Shown one piece after another: positions 9,151 through 19,671 of a stretch of DNA of 64,000 nucleotides; position 1 is the first letter of the stretch; the number at the start of each line of letters is the position of its first letter. Location: assembly GCF_032452875.1 (NCBI RefSeq), contig NC_083869.1, forward strand, positions 123,634,001-123,698,000. The letters run 5' to 3'. The notes under the pieces are model-generated. The model was not told where the DNA came from. It did no database searches and was given only the letters and a program-made list of their open reading frames with translations. Both the position numbers and the translations under genes were made by a program. Source of the DNA: Bos javanicus (lineage: Eukaryota; Chordata; Mammalia; Artiodactyla; Bovidae).

Positions 9151-11359
9151 CGTGAAGCAGCCAGGATGGGGGCTGGGCTCAGAGTCAGCTCTCGACCCCC
9201 ACATTCCATGAGCTCAGGGGCTTCCCCTGTAAGAGCCCCAGGGATGTGGGGGCTACTCCCCTCTGCAGTCTTCTCACACCCTTCACTCTGGGGCAATCTT
9301 GTAGACAGACCCCGGAGCTGCCAGGCTGTGGGGGTGTCAGGTACTCCCTCACTCCCCCTTGCATCTCCTCTCCCGTTTTATCCCCCACCCTCTGAGGCTG
9401 TTCCAGTTCATTAAATGATGAAGCAGCCTCATTTTGGAAGCTTCCAGCTCATTAATGAGTGAGGAGGGATGAGTGAAGGATGACTCTCAGGAAAGATCCC
9501 CTGGCTAGGATCCTCTGGCTAGGCCCTGGAAAGATCCCCTGAACTGCCCTCCTGGTGGGGGGTGGGAGTTGGGTACAGGGAGGGGTGTTCAGGGAGCAGT
9601 TCTGAGACCCCCATCCGTGTCGTCAGGAGACCTGGTGAGTCTGCATCCTAACCGCCAGGAAAGGTAAAGCTCACGAGGCTTCCCCACTGGGTCCCTGCAG
9701 TCCTTCAAGGTAGGACCATTTCATGCAGGATCACCTCTGGGGGCCCAGGGAGGTGGGAGCAGAAGATGATGGCCTGGCCCGGTTCCTTCCTGGTCCCACA
9801 TGTCCATCTTATCAAAGGCTCCTTCCCCTGCTGGGAGGTGGACATAGAAGTGGCTTGGCTGGGGCCTAGAGCAGACATGTGGGGGGTGTCCATTGTGGTT
9901 GGACCATGGGGTGATGGAGGCCAGATGCTGGATCTGGGTTCTGTCTGACTCTCCCTTTCCCATCGAGGGAGAGAGGAGTTGAGAAATATCATAAAACCTG
10001 AGCATTGATGGCTGGGGGAAGGGGCTACCCCTGACCCTAGCCCCAGGCCAAGAATATGCTCAGTGAACTTGCTCCCCCATCCTCGAGATGCTCAACAGGT
10101 GCCCAACTCGGCCTCTTCCTTACCTCCCAAGAGGTGAAGATGGTGAAACAGGTGATGTCCCCTCCTTCTCCCACCCACTGGATAATGCGGACAGCTGGAA
10201 GGGCAGGGAGGAGAGGGAAGCTGTTCCTGGAAGGGGAACAGTGTAAGCAAAGGCTCAGACGTGGGCACTTAGAAGACGCAGTAAGGGGATCGTGACGAGA
10301 CAGGCCTGCGTGAAAGGCAGGACACGTGCTGGGGACAAGGGACGGACGACTGTGCGCAAGGGAGGATGGCCCGTCCTGTAGAGCTCAGACGGCGGAGACT
10401 CACATCCTGACAGGCAGGTCGGTGGCTCCATCACCCCTGACTCTGCGCCCCACTGGGTTTTCCCTAACCACATGCAAGGACAGGGCACAGAGCCCAGAGG
10501 GTGGGAGATGTCCCCACTGCTCAGAGGACACGGAGCTGATCCTGGGCATCTGGGTACAGGGCGGTGCGGGGGAGGGATGGGAGTGTTTTTCAACCTCATC
10601 CTCCCTCTGGGGTCATCCACTGACATCATCTGCAAGGGGTAACTGAGGCTGGTCCCCCTCTGGGTGGCCGTGGAGGCTTGGTGGGCTTAAAGGCACAGTG
10701 GCTGGGGATAAGAGGGACAGCTTTCTGGTGGCTGAGTGTGTTGGGGGTGGGGGTCCGGCTGGCCACCCATCTCTCCCCACCCTGAGAGTCAGTTCCAGCC
10801 TGGGTGGTGGGCCTGTGGATGAAGCTCAGGATAGGAAGCCAGGACTCTGCTGATGGAGAGGCCCGGCTAGAATCCAGATCTGGTGGGTGTGAGCGCCACT
10901 GTCCAGGGAAGGGTGCTCAGCAGGGAGGCTGCCCCAGCTGGAAGGATGTTGGCGAGGGATGCATCTCCTGGCGCATTAGCAGCGGGCACCACGAATCCCA
11001 GTACAGCTAAGGATCCAGAACTTCGATCCATGGCTTTTCGGAGTTTCATAAACCCAGGACCTGGGATTCGAAGATCCTTACGGTTGAGAACTGCAGAGGC
11101 TCAGACCCCAGAAAATGAGCACTCCCAAGTTTTTCAGGGCATCTTGTCTAACAAATAAGTTATTATATTTTCAAAATATGGGTGAGGAGGCGGTGATGGA
11201 AGTACTTTAAACTATTTCCTGGGAGCCCAGTACATGGAACATTGAAGACTGAGCCTTGGTTTGGAGCTCAGTGGGCTTCTGAGACCTCTGTGTTCTCCCT
11301 CCACCCGCCCCACCTCATTCCCTACCAGGCATCTCCAGGACACTCTGGTCCAAGCCCCT
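9151..11359. other. Single-copy DNA, no gene recognised
   Basis: GC-rich intron-like sequence with no recognisable exon. A short AT-rich patch with two CATTAATGAG/CATTAAATGATG motifs (9405-9465) could be a conserved site. A local duplication of GGAAAGATCCCCTG occurs at 9491 and 9528. A GTGTAAGCAAAGGCTCAGACG segment near 10240 resembles L2. Confidence 0.4.
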
Positions 11360-11465
11360 TTGGTTGAGGAATGGAGACGCTGAGGCCCAGAGAGGGCAGA
11401 GACCTGCCCAAGGTCACCCCAGGAGCCAGAGGCAGAGTCTGCTCTGCCTTCTCCCCTCCTGGGCT
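11360..11465 (+). repeat. MIR SINE fragment
   Basis: The core reads GAATGGAGACGCTGAGGCCCAGAGAGGGCAG, then CTGCCCAAGGTCACCCCAGGAGCCAGAGGCAGAG. The 5' half is missing. Confidence 0.7.
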
Positions 11466-11749
11466 TTGTGTGCACAGCTGCCACCAGGCAACCAGCCAGT
11501 TGGCACTCGGACTCGGAGCTGCTGGGAGCAGATAAGCAGGATCCAGGGGAAGGACAGAAGCAGCTCAGCCTGAGGCCAGGCCCAAGCAGCAAAGATGCTG
11601 GAGCGTGGCAGCTGGTGGGGGTGGGGTGGGGGCGCGGCTTTAGGCTTGCTTTACCCCGGCCCTTCTCTCCACAGCACGTCTCAAAATAAAACATCTAAAA
11701 CCATAATTTTTTTTTGAGTAATTAACCTGTGCCAGGAGCTTTCCACACA

Positions 11750-11955
11750 TCACCCGTTAGAACAGTAGCTACTGAGCACCTACTGTGTACCAGGTACTAT
11801 TCAGCAATCAGGAGACAGCAGAGACTTTTTCCTTCCAGGATCCTGACCCATGAAGCAGGGCTGAGTCCCTTTTCGCAGATGAGGAAACTATCATTAAGCG
11901 ACTCGCCCATGTTACCCAGCTGATAAGTGGCTGGATTGAATCCAGCCAGGCTCAA
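11750..11955 (+). repeat. MIR SINE
   Basis: A near-complete sense MIR runs from GTAGCTACTGAGCACCTACTGTGTACCAGG through CGCAGATGAGGAAACT to CCAGCTGATAAGTGGCTGGATTGAATCC. Confidence 0.85.
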
Positions 11956-12234
11956 CCGCAAAGCCTGCCACCCTCACAGCCCAGGACGTGAAGGGCCTCA
12001 CAAAGGCTAGCCTGCAGTGTCAAAGCTCTGTCCTCTCATCGGGGCTCCTGGGGGACAGTGTGCAGCAGATTTGGCTGTAAGGGAGCGCTCAGATGTTGGG
12101 GGTTGCAGCCAGTATCTGGTAGGATTTGGCATCTTAGAAATTTACCTTCAAGGAGACAGGATTGGCCAAGTGGGGGAGAGGGGAGAAGGAGGCTGCCTCC
12201 CAACCCGGCAAAGGGCACCGGGGCTCAGTTCTTC

Positions 12235-12372
12235 ACACAGAATCCTCACAACAACCCTAAGCAGAGCTCCTGTGATCACCCCATTTCACTAATGAGGAAA
12301 CTGAGGCTCAGGGAAGTTAAGGACTTGTCAGAGGTCATAGGAGGTACAGAGCAGAGGTTATAGTCCAGCCCT
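12235..12372 (+). repeat. MIR SINE
   Basis: The sense core is well preserved: AATCCTCACAACAACCCTAAGCAG, CCATTTCACTAATGAGGAAACTGAGGCTCAGGGAAGTTAAG. A CTCGCC hexamer repeat (12636-12656) lies further downstream. Confidence 0.85.
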
Positions 12373-14552
12373 GCGGCTCTGTTTTCTGCCTCTGGGATCT
12401 CTGACCCTGCACGCCTTCCAGAACATTCCGCTGCACCCGTGCTTGCCCCCTCCTTGCAGAGCAGGCGCAGGTGGCCCCGGGCCAGCCCAGAGGACGGTGG
12501 TCTCTCACCTCCTCCCTGGACCCTCTTCTTCCATCGACGTCACCCGCCATCACCCTGACTTTTCCAGCAGCCACACTCCCATAAACTCCTGTGGAGCCTC
12601 CAGCTTGGTCTTTCCAGGAGTTGCTGACAAGGCAGCTCGCCCTCGCCCTCGCCCTCTACTCTGCAGCTAATTTTGAACCTAAATGCAGAACTTTTCCGAG
12701 TGTCCATATTACACAGCATCAGCTTGATCGCACCCTGAGGTCGGCTGGAGGCCACAATGCAAAGTGTCCCTCCTGGCTCTGTCTGCGGATCTGGTTGGTT
12801 GATGTTTGAAGTTCTTCTGCCAAGTAGAGCAGGAGGCCTGGGCAGGAACAGAGCCCTGTGGTTCACCGCTGCAGACTGCCTCCTAGGCCAGGATCTTCTC
12901 GGGACGGGTCCTCCTGGGCTCCAGGGTCCAGCCAGCCTGACGGGCTGTCCTCTGTCCGAGGCCCTCTGTCTGTCGTCCCTGTGGTCGCTGATGTCTGACC
13001 TGTCCCCCCACCCCTGTCTCCTTCCCCACCTCTCTCCTTGTCATTATTCCTTTATTTCCCTCCTCTCCCTTCTCTGTATCCTCCTAATTCTCTTGTCCCA
13101 CCCCCATCTCCCTCTTCACCTTCCTTCCTCCTCTACCTTCTGTCCTATGTTGATGGTCAAGGTCACAGCCACGGAGACCTCTCCTCATCTGCCCCCAGAG
13201 GGTCTTTGGCTGTGACCTGGGCCGCAGTGAGGGAGATATCCAGAGCCTGAAGGTGGGTGGGAGTTGGAGGCTTGGGCCCGCTGAGCCATCTCTCGTCCAG
13301 ATTGGGAAAGTCACACAGCATAGCCCCGCTGGTCCCCAGCACGGACACAGAGCCCTCTTTCCTGTGTTTCCCAGAGGAAACACATTGTCGTCCTGGCAGG
13401 AGGGGCATCCAGAGGTCATCCTGTCCCTCCTCCTGCCTCCAGCAGCTCTGGAGCCGGGAAGGGCTGAGTGGAGTTTGTCTCTCTGGGGGAGTGAGTCCCA
13501 CACTACCCTCTTCATCTCCACGATGACCAGTGTCCCTGAGCCCGCATGACCTGGAAGTCCTCTCTCAGGTCTGCCTTGTGTCCTGCATGCTGTAGGGCTG
13601 GGCAGATGAACGGCTGTCTGGTCTGGAGCCCTCCCTGTGATTGGGTCCCGGCTCTTCTCCAGTCTCAGCGCCATTCCCACGTCCTTTCCCTTTGCCTGTG
13701 TTTCAGCCCCTCAGACATGGAGCCCTGATCCCTGCCTCCCCATCCCTGTTCTCCCTCCCACTTTCCTCCACGTTCCCTGGGGTTGCAAGCTGCTATCCTC
13801 GTCTGTGAAGCTGAGCTGGAGACCTGGGCTGCGCTTCCAGAAGCTCCCCCTCTTGGGAGGACCCAGGGCCTTTCACCTTCTCCCTCTGCTGCTTCCGGCA
13901 GCTGGATGGACTGCTGGGAGCTGACCTGAGGTGGACCCTGCGTGGGCTTCTGTTCCAAGTCCTCTGTGTCTGGCGACAGGACCGGGCCTCCGGGGGGAGG
14001 TGAGCATGAGGCTACAGAAGGTGGGAGATCAGCTCCTGGCTGTGGAGACTCTCTGGTCATCAGGGACAAATGAGGATGACCTCATTCCCTTCTTCCGCAC
14101 TGCTGGAGAAGAGTAGTTGAGACTGTATGTCTTCAGGGTGGACAAGGAGAAAGGGGGCTGGAGGTGGGGGCATCTGGACCTGCACGGGGGCAGCCCGAGT
14201 TCCAGTTCAGGGTGGCCTGGGGGTGGCGATCTGCTCTGACAAGAAGGCAAACCCAGTGAACTGTTTCCCCGTTTTCTGGGCGGGATCCCAGCCCATGTCC
14301 ACTGCTGCTCCATCCCTTGCTCTTGGCAAAGGTGCCCAGGCCAGGGAGCCCGCCCAGTCCCTCTTGGGGGTGAGGAGGCAGTTCTCCTGGTCTGGTGAGC
14401 AAAGGATGAGAACAGAGTCCCCTCAGCACCCAGAGATGCTTCTAGACTGGCTCCTGGCCTCAAGGCCCCTGACTGCCAGGTCTCCCCATCCACCTCTGGG
14501 TGCTGTCCTGTCCAGCTGGGCACCCATGTCTCCCATCGACCCTCCTCTGCAG
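12373..14552 (+). other. Presumed intron upstream of the phosphatase exon
   Basis: No exon with convincing homology is seen. A polypyrimidine tract occupies 12965-13150, and its hydrophobic-looking translation is an artefact of C/T composition. Several long frames on both strands (up to about 220 codons, for example minus strand 14029-14694) arise from high GC and run antisense to the real exon. Confidence 0.5.
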
Positions 14553-14710
14553 GAAGCCAGTGAACATGACCAAAGCCACCGTCAACTACCACCAGGAGAA
14601 GACCCACATGATGAGCGCTGTGGACCGGAGCTTCACAGACCAGAGCACGCTGCAGGAGGATGAGCGGCTGGGCCTCTCCTTCATGGACGCCCACGACTAC
14701 AGCCCCCGGG
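14553..14710 (+). CDS. PTPRU: Receptor tyrosine phosphatase juxtamembrane exon (PTPRU)
   Basis: This single internal exon codes for the cytoplasmic juxtamembrane segment of a class R2B (MAM/Ig/FNIII) receptor protein tyrosine phosphatase. The 158 bp follow the acceptor CCTCCTCTGCAG and precede the donor CGGG|GTGAGT. The first base completes a split codon. It is followed by 52 intact codons starting [12 protein letters not shown] and including [18 protein letters not shown] and [16 protein letters not shown], and one base of a further Gly codon. The [13 protein letters not shown]...DQSTL core distinguishes PTPRU (and less closely PTPRK) from PTPRM and PTPRT as I recall them. The protein acts at the plasma membrane in cell-cell adhesion and dephosphorylation; this segment lies between the membrane helix and the first PTP domain. 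Neighbouring exons (transmembrane; start of PTP domain D1) were not found in the window. A displaced duplicate is the main alternative. Confidence 0.85.
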
Positions 14711-15045
14711 GTGAGTGCCTGCCCCTTCCTCGTGGCCCCCAGGCACTCCTGCCCCAGACTCCTGAGCCAACAGCACAGAGCCCCCCATCAGCGGATTCTG
14801 TAACACCCCGAACCACAGGACTAAGCATCCTGCTGGGTACCAGCATGGGCCCTGGGAATACAGAGAAGGCACAGCTGGTGATCTGTACTGTGCACTGGAG
14901 GAGCTTGCAAAAGACTCAACAAAGGGAAGAGGATGCAAGATCAAGTGTGACAATTGTCAAAGAGGAGATGCAAGGTGCTGCCGTTTGAACAGAGAGATCA
15001 GAGTAGGCTCATGGTTTACTGACTGCCCGCTGTATGAGAGACAGA
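14711..15045 (+). other. Intron start downstream of the exon
   Basis: The sequence begins with a strong donor (GTGAGTGCCT) and then shows no recognisable repeat or further coding segment. Confidence 0.5.
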
Positions 15046-15108
15046 GGATCCAGGGGATGAGAGGGGTGAGCTGCAGAGAATCCAGGGGATGAGAGGGGTG
15101 AGCTGCAG
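15046..15108. repeat. Tandem duplication, 32-bp period
   Basis: The unit beginning GGATCCAGGGGATGAGAG at 15046 recurs at 15078 with one mismatch over 31 bp (GG versus GA at the second base). Only two copies are present. Confidence 0.9.
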
Positions 15109-15109
15109 C

Positions 15110-15262
15110 CACACAGACCTGGACTGTATCTCAGATGCCCTGAGCTGTGTGGCTTGGGGCAAATCACTTACCCTCTCTGAGTGTCTGCTTCCGCCTCTGT
15201 AAAATGGGGTGGATACCACAGCGCTGCTGAGAAAACTGGCACAGCACATATAAATCCCTTGG
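15110..15262 (-). repeat. MIR SINE
   Basis: The antisense MIR reads GTGTGGCTTGGGGCAAATCACTTACCCTCTCTGAGTG, then CCTCTGTAAAATGGGGTGG. Confidence 0.85.
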
Positions 15263-15579
15263 TGCCAAGCCTGCCCCAAAGGAAAAGCACAGACATTATG
15301 TAGATGTGCTGGGCCCTGAGCTATTTGATAGGAGCTTGTAATATATTACTCCACTAACTCTCTTTGCTTTTACGATGTAGTATTTTATTTCTATAAAAAT
15401 TCTCTATAGCAAATGTGTAAATTATGAAACATAATACTAAACTGCTATGATTCAGAGCTTGGGAGGTAGGTTTCCAAGAGATCTGAGCTCTCCCCAAAAA
15501 CATTCCCCCAAAACATTCCCCTACTGTCTCCCAGAGGTGACCGCTGTCCTGCCTTTGGGGTTTAGGCTGTTCAGTTTTG
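15263..15579. other. No gene or clear repeat
   Basis: An AT-rich stretch without a recognised family. It may be an extension of the neighbouring L1 or single-copy intron. Confidence 0.3.
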
Positions 15580-17583
15580 TTTTGTTTTTTTTTTTTGTAG
15601 GTTGACCACATATGTCTATACCAGAAGCAAGATGTCTTCTAGCTGTGCCCCCATGGACCTTTACAAAAATATTCTCGTTAGGTTTAAATTTTTCTGTGCC
15701 TTGATTTTTTTGCTCCAGATTGTTTCTGTACATAAATATGTGGACCTGTGGTTCATTCGTTTTGCTGGGGTATGGTATTCCATCCAATGTATATATCACA
15801 ATTTATGTATCTATCTTCTCTGTGGATAAGAGCTGTTTCTGCTTCCTGTTTGGCTTTTTTTGGTTGTTTTGTTGGCCTGTTCTTCTACACAAGGCTGCTG
15901 TGAATGTTCTTGCACTCCTCTGGACGCACCTGCATGGTAGACTCTCTGGGGTGTGTCCTACAGGGGAATTGCTGACTAGTGGAGTGTGTATTTGTTCAAC
16001 TTTACAAGGCTGCACCAAATTTTTTTCAAAAATGACCATGGTTGTTTCCACTCCCAGCAGTGATGTGTCAGAGTTTCCATTGCTCTCATCCAGACCCAAA
16101 TTTGTCAGGCTTCTAAATTTTTGCCAGAATAGTAGGAGTAAAATGGTGACTCTGTATTCATAATTTTCACTTCCCTGATTACTAATGAAACTAAACATAT
16201 TTTCAGATGATTATTAGCCTCCAGTTTTCTTCTGTGAAATGCCTATTTGTGCCTTTTATCTAATTTTCTACTCTTTGTTTGCTGCTATTCTAATGATTTT
16301 TAAGAGTTCTTTATCCATTTAGGATAATAGCCGCTTATTGATTCCATGCTGCAAATACTTCTCCCCATTTGAGACTAGTCTTTACGTTTACTTGTAGTCT
16401 TTGAGTGAACAGAAGGTCTTTTTTATAACTTAGACAAATTTTTCTGTCTTTCTGTCTTTCAGTATGCACTTTTAGTGCTTGGGTAAAGAAGTCCTCCCTA
16501 CCCAAGGTCATTACAAAAGTCTCTGTTTTCTTCTGAAATATTTAAAGCTTTGCATCTTACATTCAAGCCTTTATCCATCTGGAATTGATGTTTTGTAGTG
16601 TTCTGAGGTGAAATTTAATTTTCTTTTCCTGTATAGATCACCAATTATTGTAGCACAGATCATCCTGAGTCTTTAAGGCAATTTCATCGTATGTTGACTT
16701 GCCGTGTGCATGCGGGTCTGTCCGTGGGCACTCTGTTCTCTTCTAATGTGCTAGTACTAAGCAGTGTGGCTTTATAAGTTTGATATCTAAAATGCAAGTT
16801 CCCTGCTTTTGTTTCTCACATGTTTCTTCGCGATTTTTCCCTTATTCTTTTTCTTATGAAATTGTGTAATCAGCTTGTCAAGTTCCTTGAAATATGCCTT
16901 GGAATTTTGATTAGAATTTTATTAAATCTGTGGAACTATTTAAGAACAACTGTTATCTCTAGAACATTAAGTCTTCTCATTTACGGATAGATATATCTCT
17001 TTACAGTTAGGTCTTGAACACCTTTCAATAATTTTCTCCAGAAATATTTTGAACTGTTAATTGTTATGCACAGTCTTGCTTCTCTTATATTTTCAATTGT
17101 TACTATAATTGGTATCTTTTAAACTAGGATTCCTAAGTATTGCTGGTAAACAGAAATATAAATGATGTTTCTGTGTTCACCTTATATCTCTACACTTTGT
17201 TTGAGTCTCTTACTAATTTTGATAATTTGTCTGCAGACTTGTTTGGATTTACTATGAGTAGAGTCAAAGCGTCTTCGTTTGTTTCTTTTTTACTTATTCA
17301 TTAATCTTTCATTTCAAGTTCTTGTATTATTGCACTGCTCTGGTCAAGAGGTTGGCACCTCCAATGTAATATTGAGTGAAAGAAGTGATAGGAACCATCT
17401 AGTCTGTTTTCCTGATTTTAAAGAAAATTCTACATTTCAACATATACTGTAGGCTTTTGATAGAAACATTTTATCAGATTTAAAAAGCTCCCTTCTATTT
17501 CTACTTAGCTAAGAATTATTTTGTTGATGGGTGTTAAATTTCCCAGAGGCGTATATTATTGATCTGTTATATGATAAAAATCA

Positions 17584-17792
17584 GGCTTACCTGGTGTCTT
17601 AGTGGTAAAGAAACTGCCTGTAATGCAGGAGACATGGGTTCGATCGCAGGGTTGGGAAGATCCCCTGGTGAAGGAAATGGCAACCTACTCTAGTATTCTT
17701 GCCTGGGAAATCCCATGGACAAAGGAGCTTGGTGGGATACAGTCCATGGGGCCACAAAAGAGTCAGACATGACTTAGCAACTAAACAACAAT
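17584..17792 (+). mobile_element. Bov-tA SINE inside L1
   Basis: A sense copy runs from GGCTTACCTGGTGTCTTAG to a CAACTAAACAACAATAATG end. Flanks ATATGATAAAAATC and AATGATATAAAT are similar and may be a decayed target duplication. Confidence 0.92.
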
Positions 17793-17904
17793 AATGATAT
17801 AAATAATTCACAGATTTTTCTAATGTTAATTGATACTTATAATCCTGGAATAACTCAAGTCAGTTATAATGTATTATTATGTTTTCTGTAACTTATTAGT
17901 ATCT

Positions 17905-18112
17905 GGGCTTCCCTGGTGACTCAGATGATAAAGAATCTGCTTGCAGTGCAGGAGACCAGGGTTCAGTCCCTGGGTTGAAAAGACACCCTGGAGAAAGGAA
18001 TGGCAACCCACTCTAGTATTCTTGCCTGGAGAACCCCACGGACAGAGGAGCCTGGCAGGCTGCCGTCACGGGGTCGCAAAGAATTGGACATGACTCAGCA
18101 ACTAACACTTTA
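17905..18112 (+). mobile_element. Bov-tA SINE inside L1
   Basis: A full sense copy runs from GGGCTTCCCTGGTGACTCAG to GCAACTAACACTTT. It is the second SINE in the same antisense L1, about 110 bp after the first. Confidence 0.93.
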
Positions 18113-18194
18113 ATAGTGTTCATTACTTTTACAGTTACAATCATGAAAAGTATATGAATTTTAATCTTTCTTATAATACCCTTGTCTGATTTTT

Positions 18195-18272
18195 ATTTTT
18201 TTTAATTTAATTAATTAATTTATTTTACTTTACAATATTGTATTGGTTTTGCCATACATTGACTTGAATCCG
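18195..18272 (-). mobile_element. 78-bp L1 3' stub with 16-bp duplication
   Basis: The insert reads as antisense poly(A) followed by TTACTTTACAATATTGTATTGG and TTTTGCCATACATTGA, the 3' terminus of ruminant L1. The identical string CCCTTGTCTGATTTTT occurs at 18179-18194 and 18273-18288. This is an extreme 5' truncation inside the older L1. Confidence 0.9.
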
Positions 18273-18639
18273 CCCTTGTCTGATTTTTGGAATCAAGAGT
18301 ATAATATTCTCATAAAATTTATTAGGAACTGCCCCCCTTTTCCCAATTTCTGAAATTTTGGAATGACATAATCTTTGAAAGTTTGGTGGAAGTCATCTGC
18401 AAAGCAATCCAGGCCTAGCATTTTTCTTTTTGGAAAGGTTTTAAACTTATAAAATAATTTATTTAAATTAACACATGGTTATGCAGACATTCTGTTTCTT
18501 CTTAGTCACTTTCAGTAAGTTATTCTTTTCTAGGAAGATATCCATTTAATCTAAGTTTCAGATGTATCGACACAAACTAATTCACTCTATTGTGTTGTTA
18601 TTTTTTTCACACTCTCATTAAATCTTTCGGTAGCCCTTC

Positions 18640-18775
18640 ACAATGTCTATTATCAACCCCTCGTTTTACATGAGGGGGTAAAAAAGGCTTGAGGAAAGGG
18701 AGTTACTCGTCCAGGCCACATATCCAAACAGTGACAGAGTCAGGGTTTAGAACTCGGTGTTTCTAAGTTGCAAAC
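18640..18775 (+). repeat. MIR SINE
   Basis: A degenerate sense MIR: ATTATCAACCCCTCGTTTTACATGAGG, then AGTTACTCGTCCAGGCCACATATCC and AGTGACAGAGTCAGGGTTTAGAACTCGG. Confidence 0.7.
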
Positions 18776-19671
18776 CCAGACCATTCCTACTAAGATCTGG
18801 ACAGACAAATGGGAAGGACAGCCATTACAGCTGAAAAATAGCTGCTCCAAGCGTGAACGTCGGCAAATGAGAAAGACACGGAGAGACCTGGCGGGGCTGG
18901 AGACGGGGCGTATTCTCAGCGGGGTGAGAAGGAGCCTAGGGGAGGAGGGCGGCAAGGCGCAGCCTCGCTGCAAATCTTGGTGCGGTGTAAGCAGGACACA
19001 CAGGCTTTGCTTCCAGGAGCTCCAGCATCTCGTTGGAGAGACACGACTGTCTTCGGGGAAGCGAGACCAGGTTCGTTGGGTGGTATGAACGATAACGCTA
19101 TCAGAGTTCTGAGGAGGGATACAGGATGGTAAGGCAAGACTTTCCCAGTGAATTAGGATCTGAACTGAGGTCAGCAGGCTCTGACTCACAACGGCGGGTA
19201 AAGGTGCTGTGTGTAGGCAGCACACGGAGCACGGGAAATGTACGGCAGCTGAGAAGCCCGGGGATTTGGGAGACTGGAACGAGCCTCAGCGTCTGCATCT
19301 CCTTTCTCTACTTGCCACCCCTGCCCAGGCTCGGTCGCTACCTTTCACCCTCCCAGCAGTAGAAGCAAGGCTGTCTTCTCTGACATCTGCCCTGGCACAG
19401 GGCTCCATGCCCAGAAGGGCCTCGTGCTTGGTTTACTCCCCTCTTATCATTGTTTCGAAATGCTTCAGAATTTTATCTCAGAACTTACATTTTGTAAGAA
19501 AAGTTCCCAGTGACAGTGGAGGGTGTGAGTGAGCTGGGGAGATCCGTGCTTATACGTGTGCCGCTGACCCTTCCTTGTTCGCATAAAGTATCCACAATGC
19601 CCCCTGAACACAGAATTCCGGGGACCTGCAGCGTGTAAGTGGGCCTTCAGCAACACGCAAGGTGAGTACAA
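18776..19671. other. Single-copy DNA, relatively CpG-rich
   Basis: Between two L1 blocks, 18850-19290 carries an unusual number of CpG dinucleotides (GCGTGAACGTCGGC, ACGGGGCG, GGCGGCAAGGCGC, AACGATAACGC, CAACGGCGGG) for an AT-rich neighbourhood. A frame of about 106 codons at 18768-19088 has no recognisable domain. It could be a decayed LTR or retrocopy, or a small CpG cluster; I cannot decide. Confidence 0.35.

Larger units (their letters stand above)
15580..18600 (-). mobile_element. Long antisense L1 LINE
   Basis: About 2.5 kb of old L1 lies antisense, poly(A) first (T-rich at 15576-15597). Typical 3' UTR and ORF2 text follows: TATGGTATTCCATCCAATGTAT, CAAGGCTGCTGTGAATG, TCCCCATTTGAGACTAGTC, TAATAGCCGCTTATTG, AAGCCTTTATCCATCTGGAATTGATG. 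The frame is destroyed. Inside it sit two Bov-tA SINEs and a 78-bp L1 stub, all younger. Confidence 0.9.

Noticed and set aside
12757..13215. Hydrophobic frame that could pass for the missing transmembrane exon
   Set aside because: The hydrophobic run comes from a CT-rich tract (12965-13150). There is no basic stop-transfer segment and no matching splice phase.
13084..13680. Open frame of 198 codons on the minus strand
   Set aside because: It is low-complexity and antisense to the polypyrimidine tract, with no homology and no splice or promoter context.
14029..14694. Open frame of 221 codons on the minus strand
   Set aside because: It runs antisense through the real exon in GC-rich DNA, has no recognisable domain, and owes its length to the conserved codon composition of the opposite strand.
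18768..19088. Basic 106-codon frame (many R and K)
   Set aside because: No homology recognised; it starts inside a MIR tail and is best seen as a chance frame in a CpG-enriched segment.
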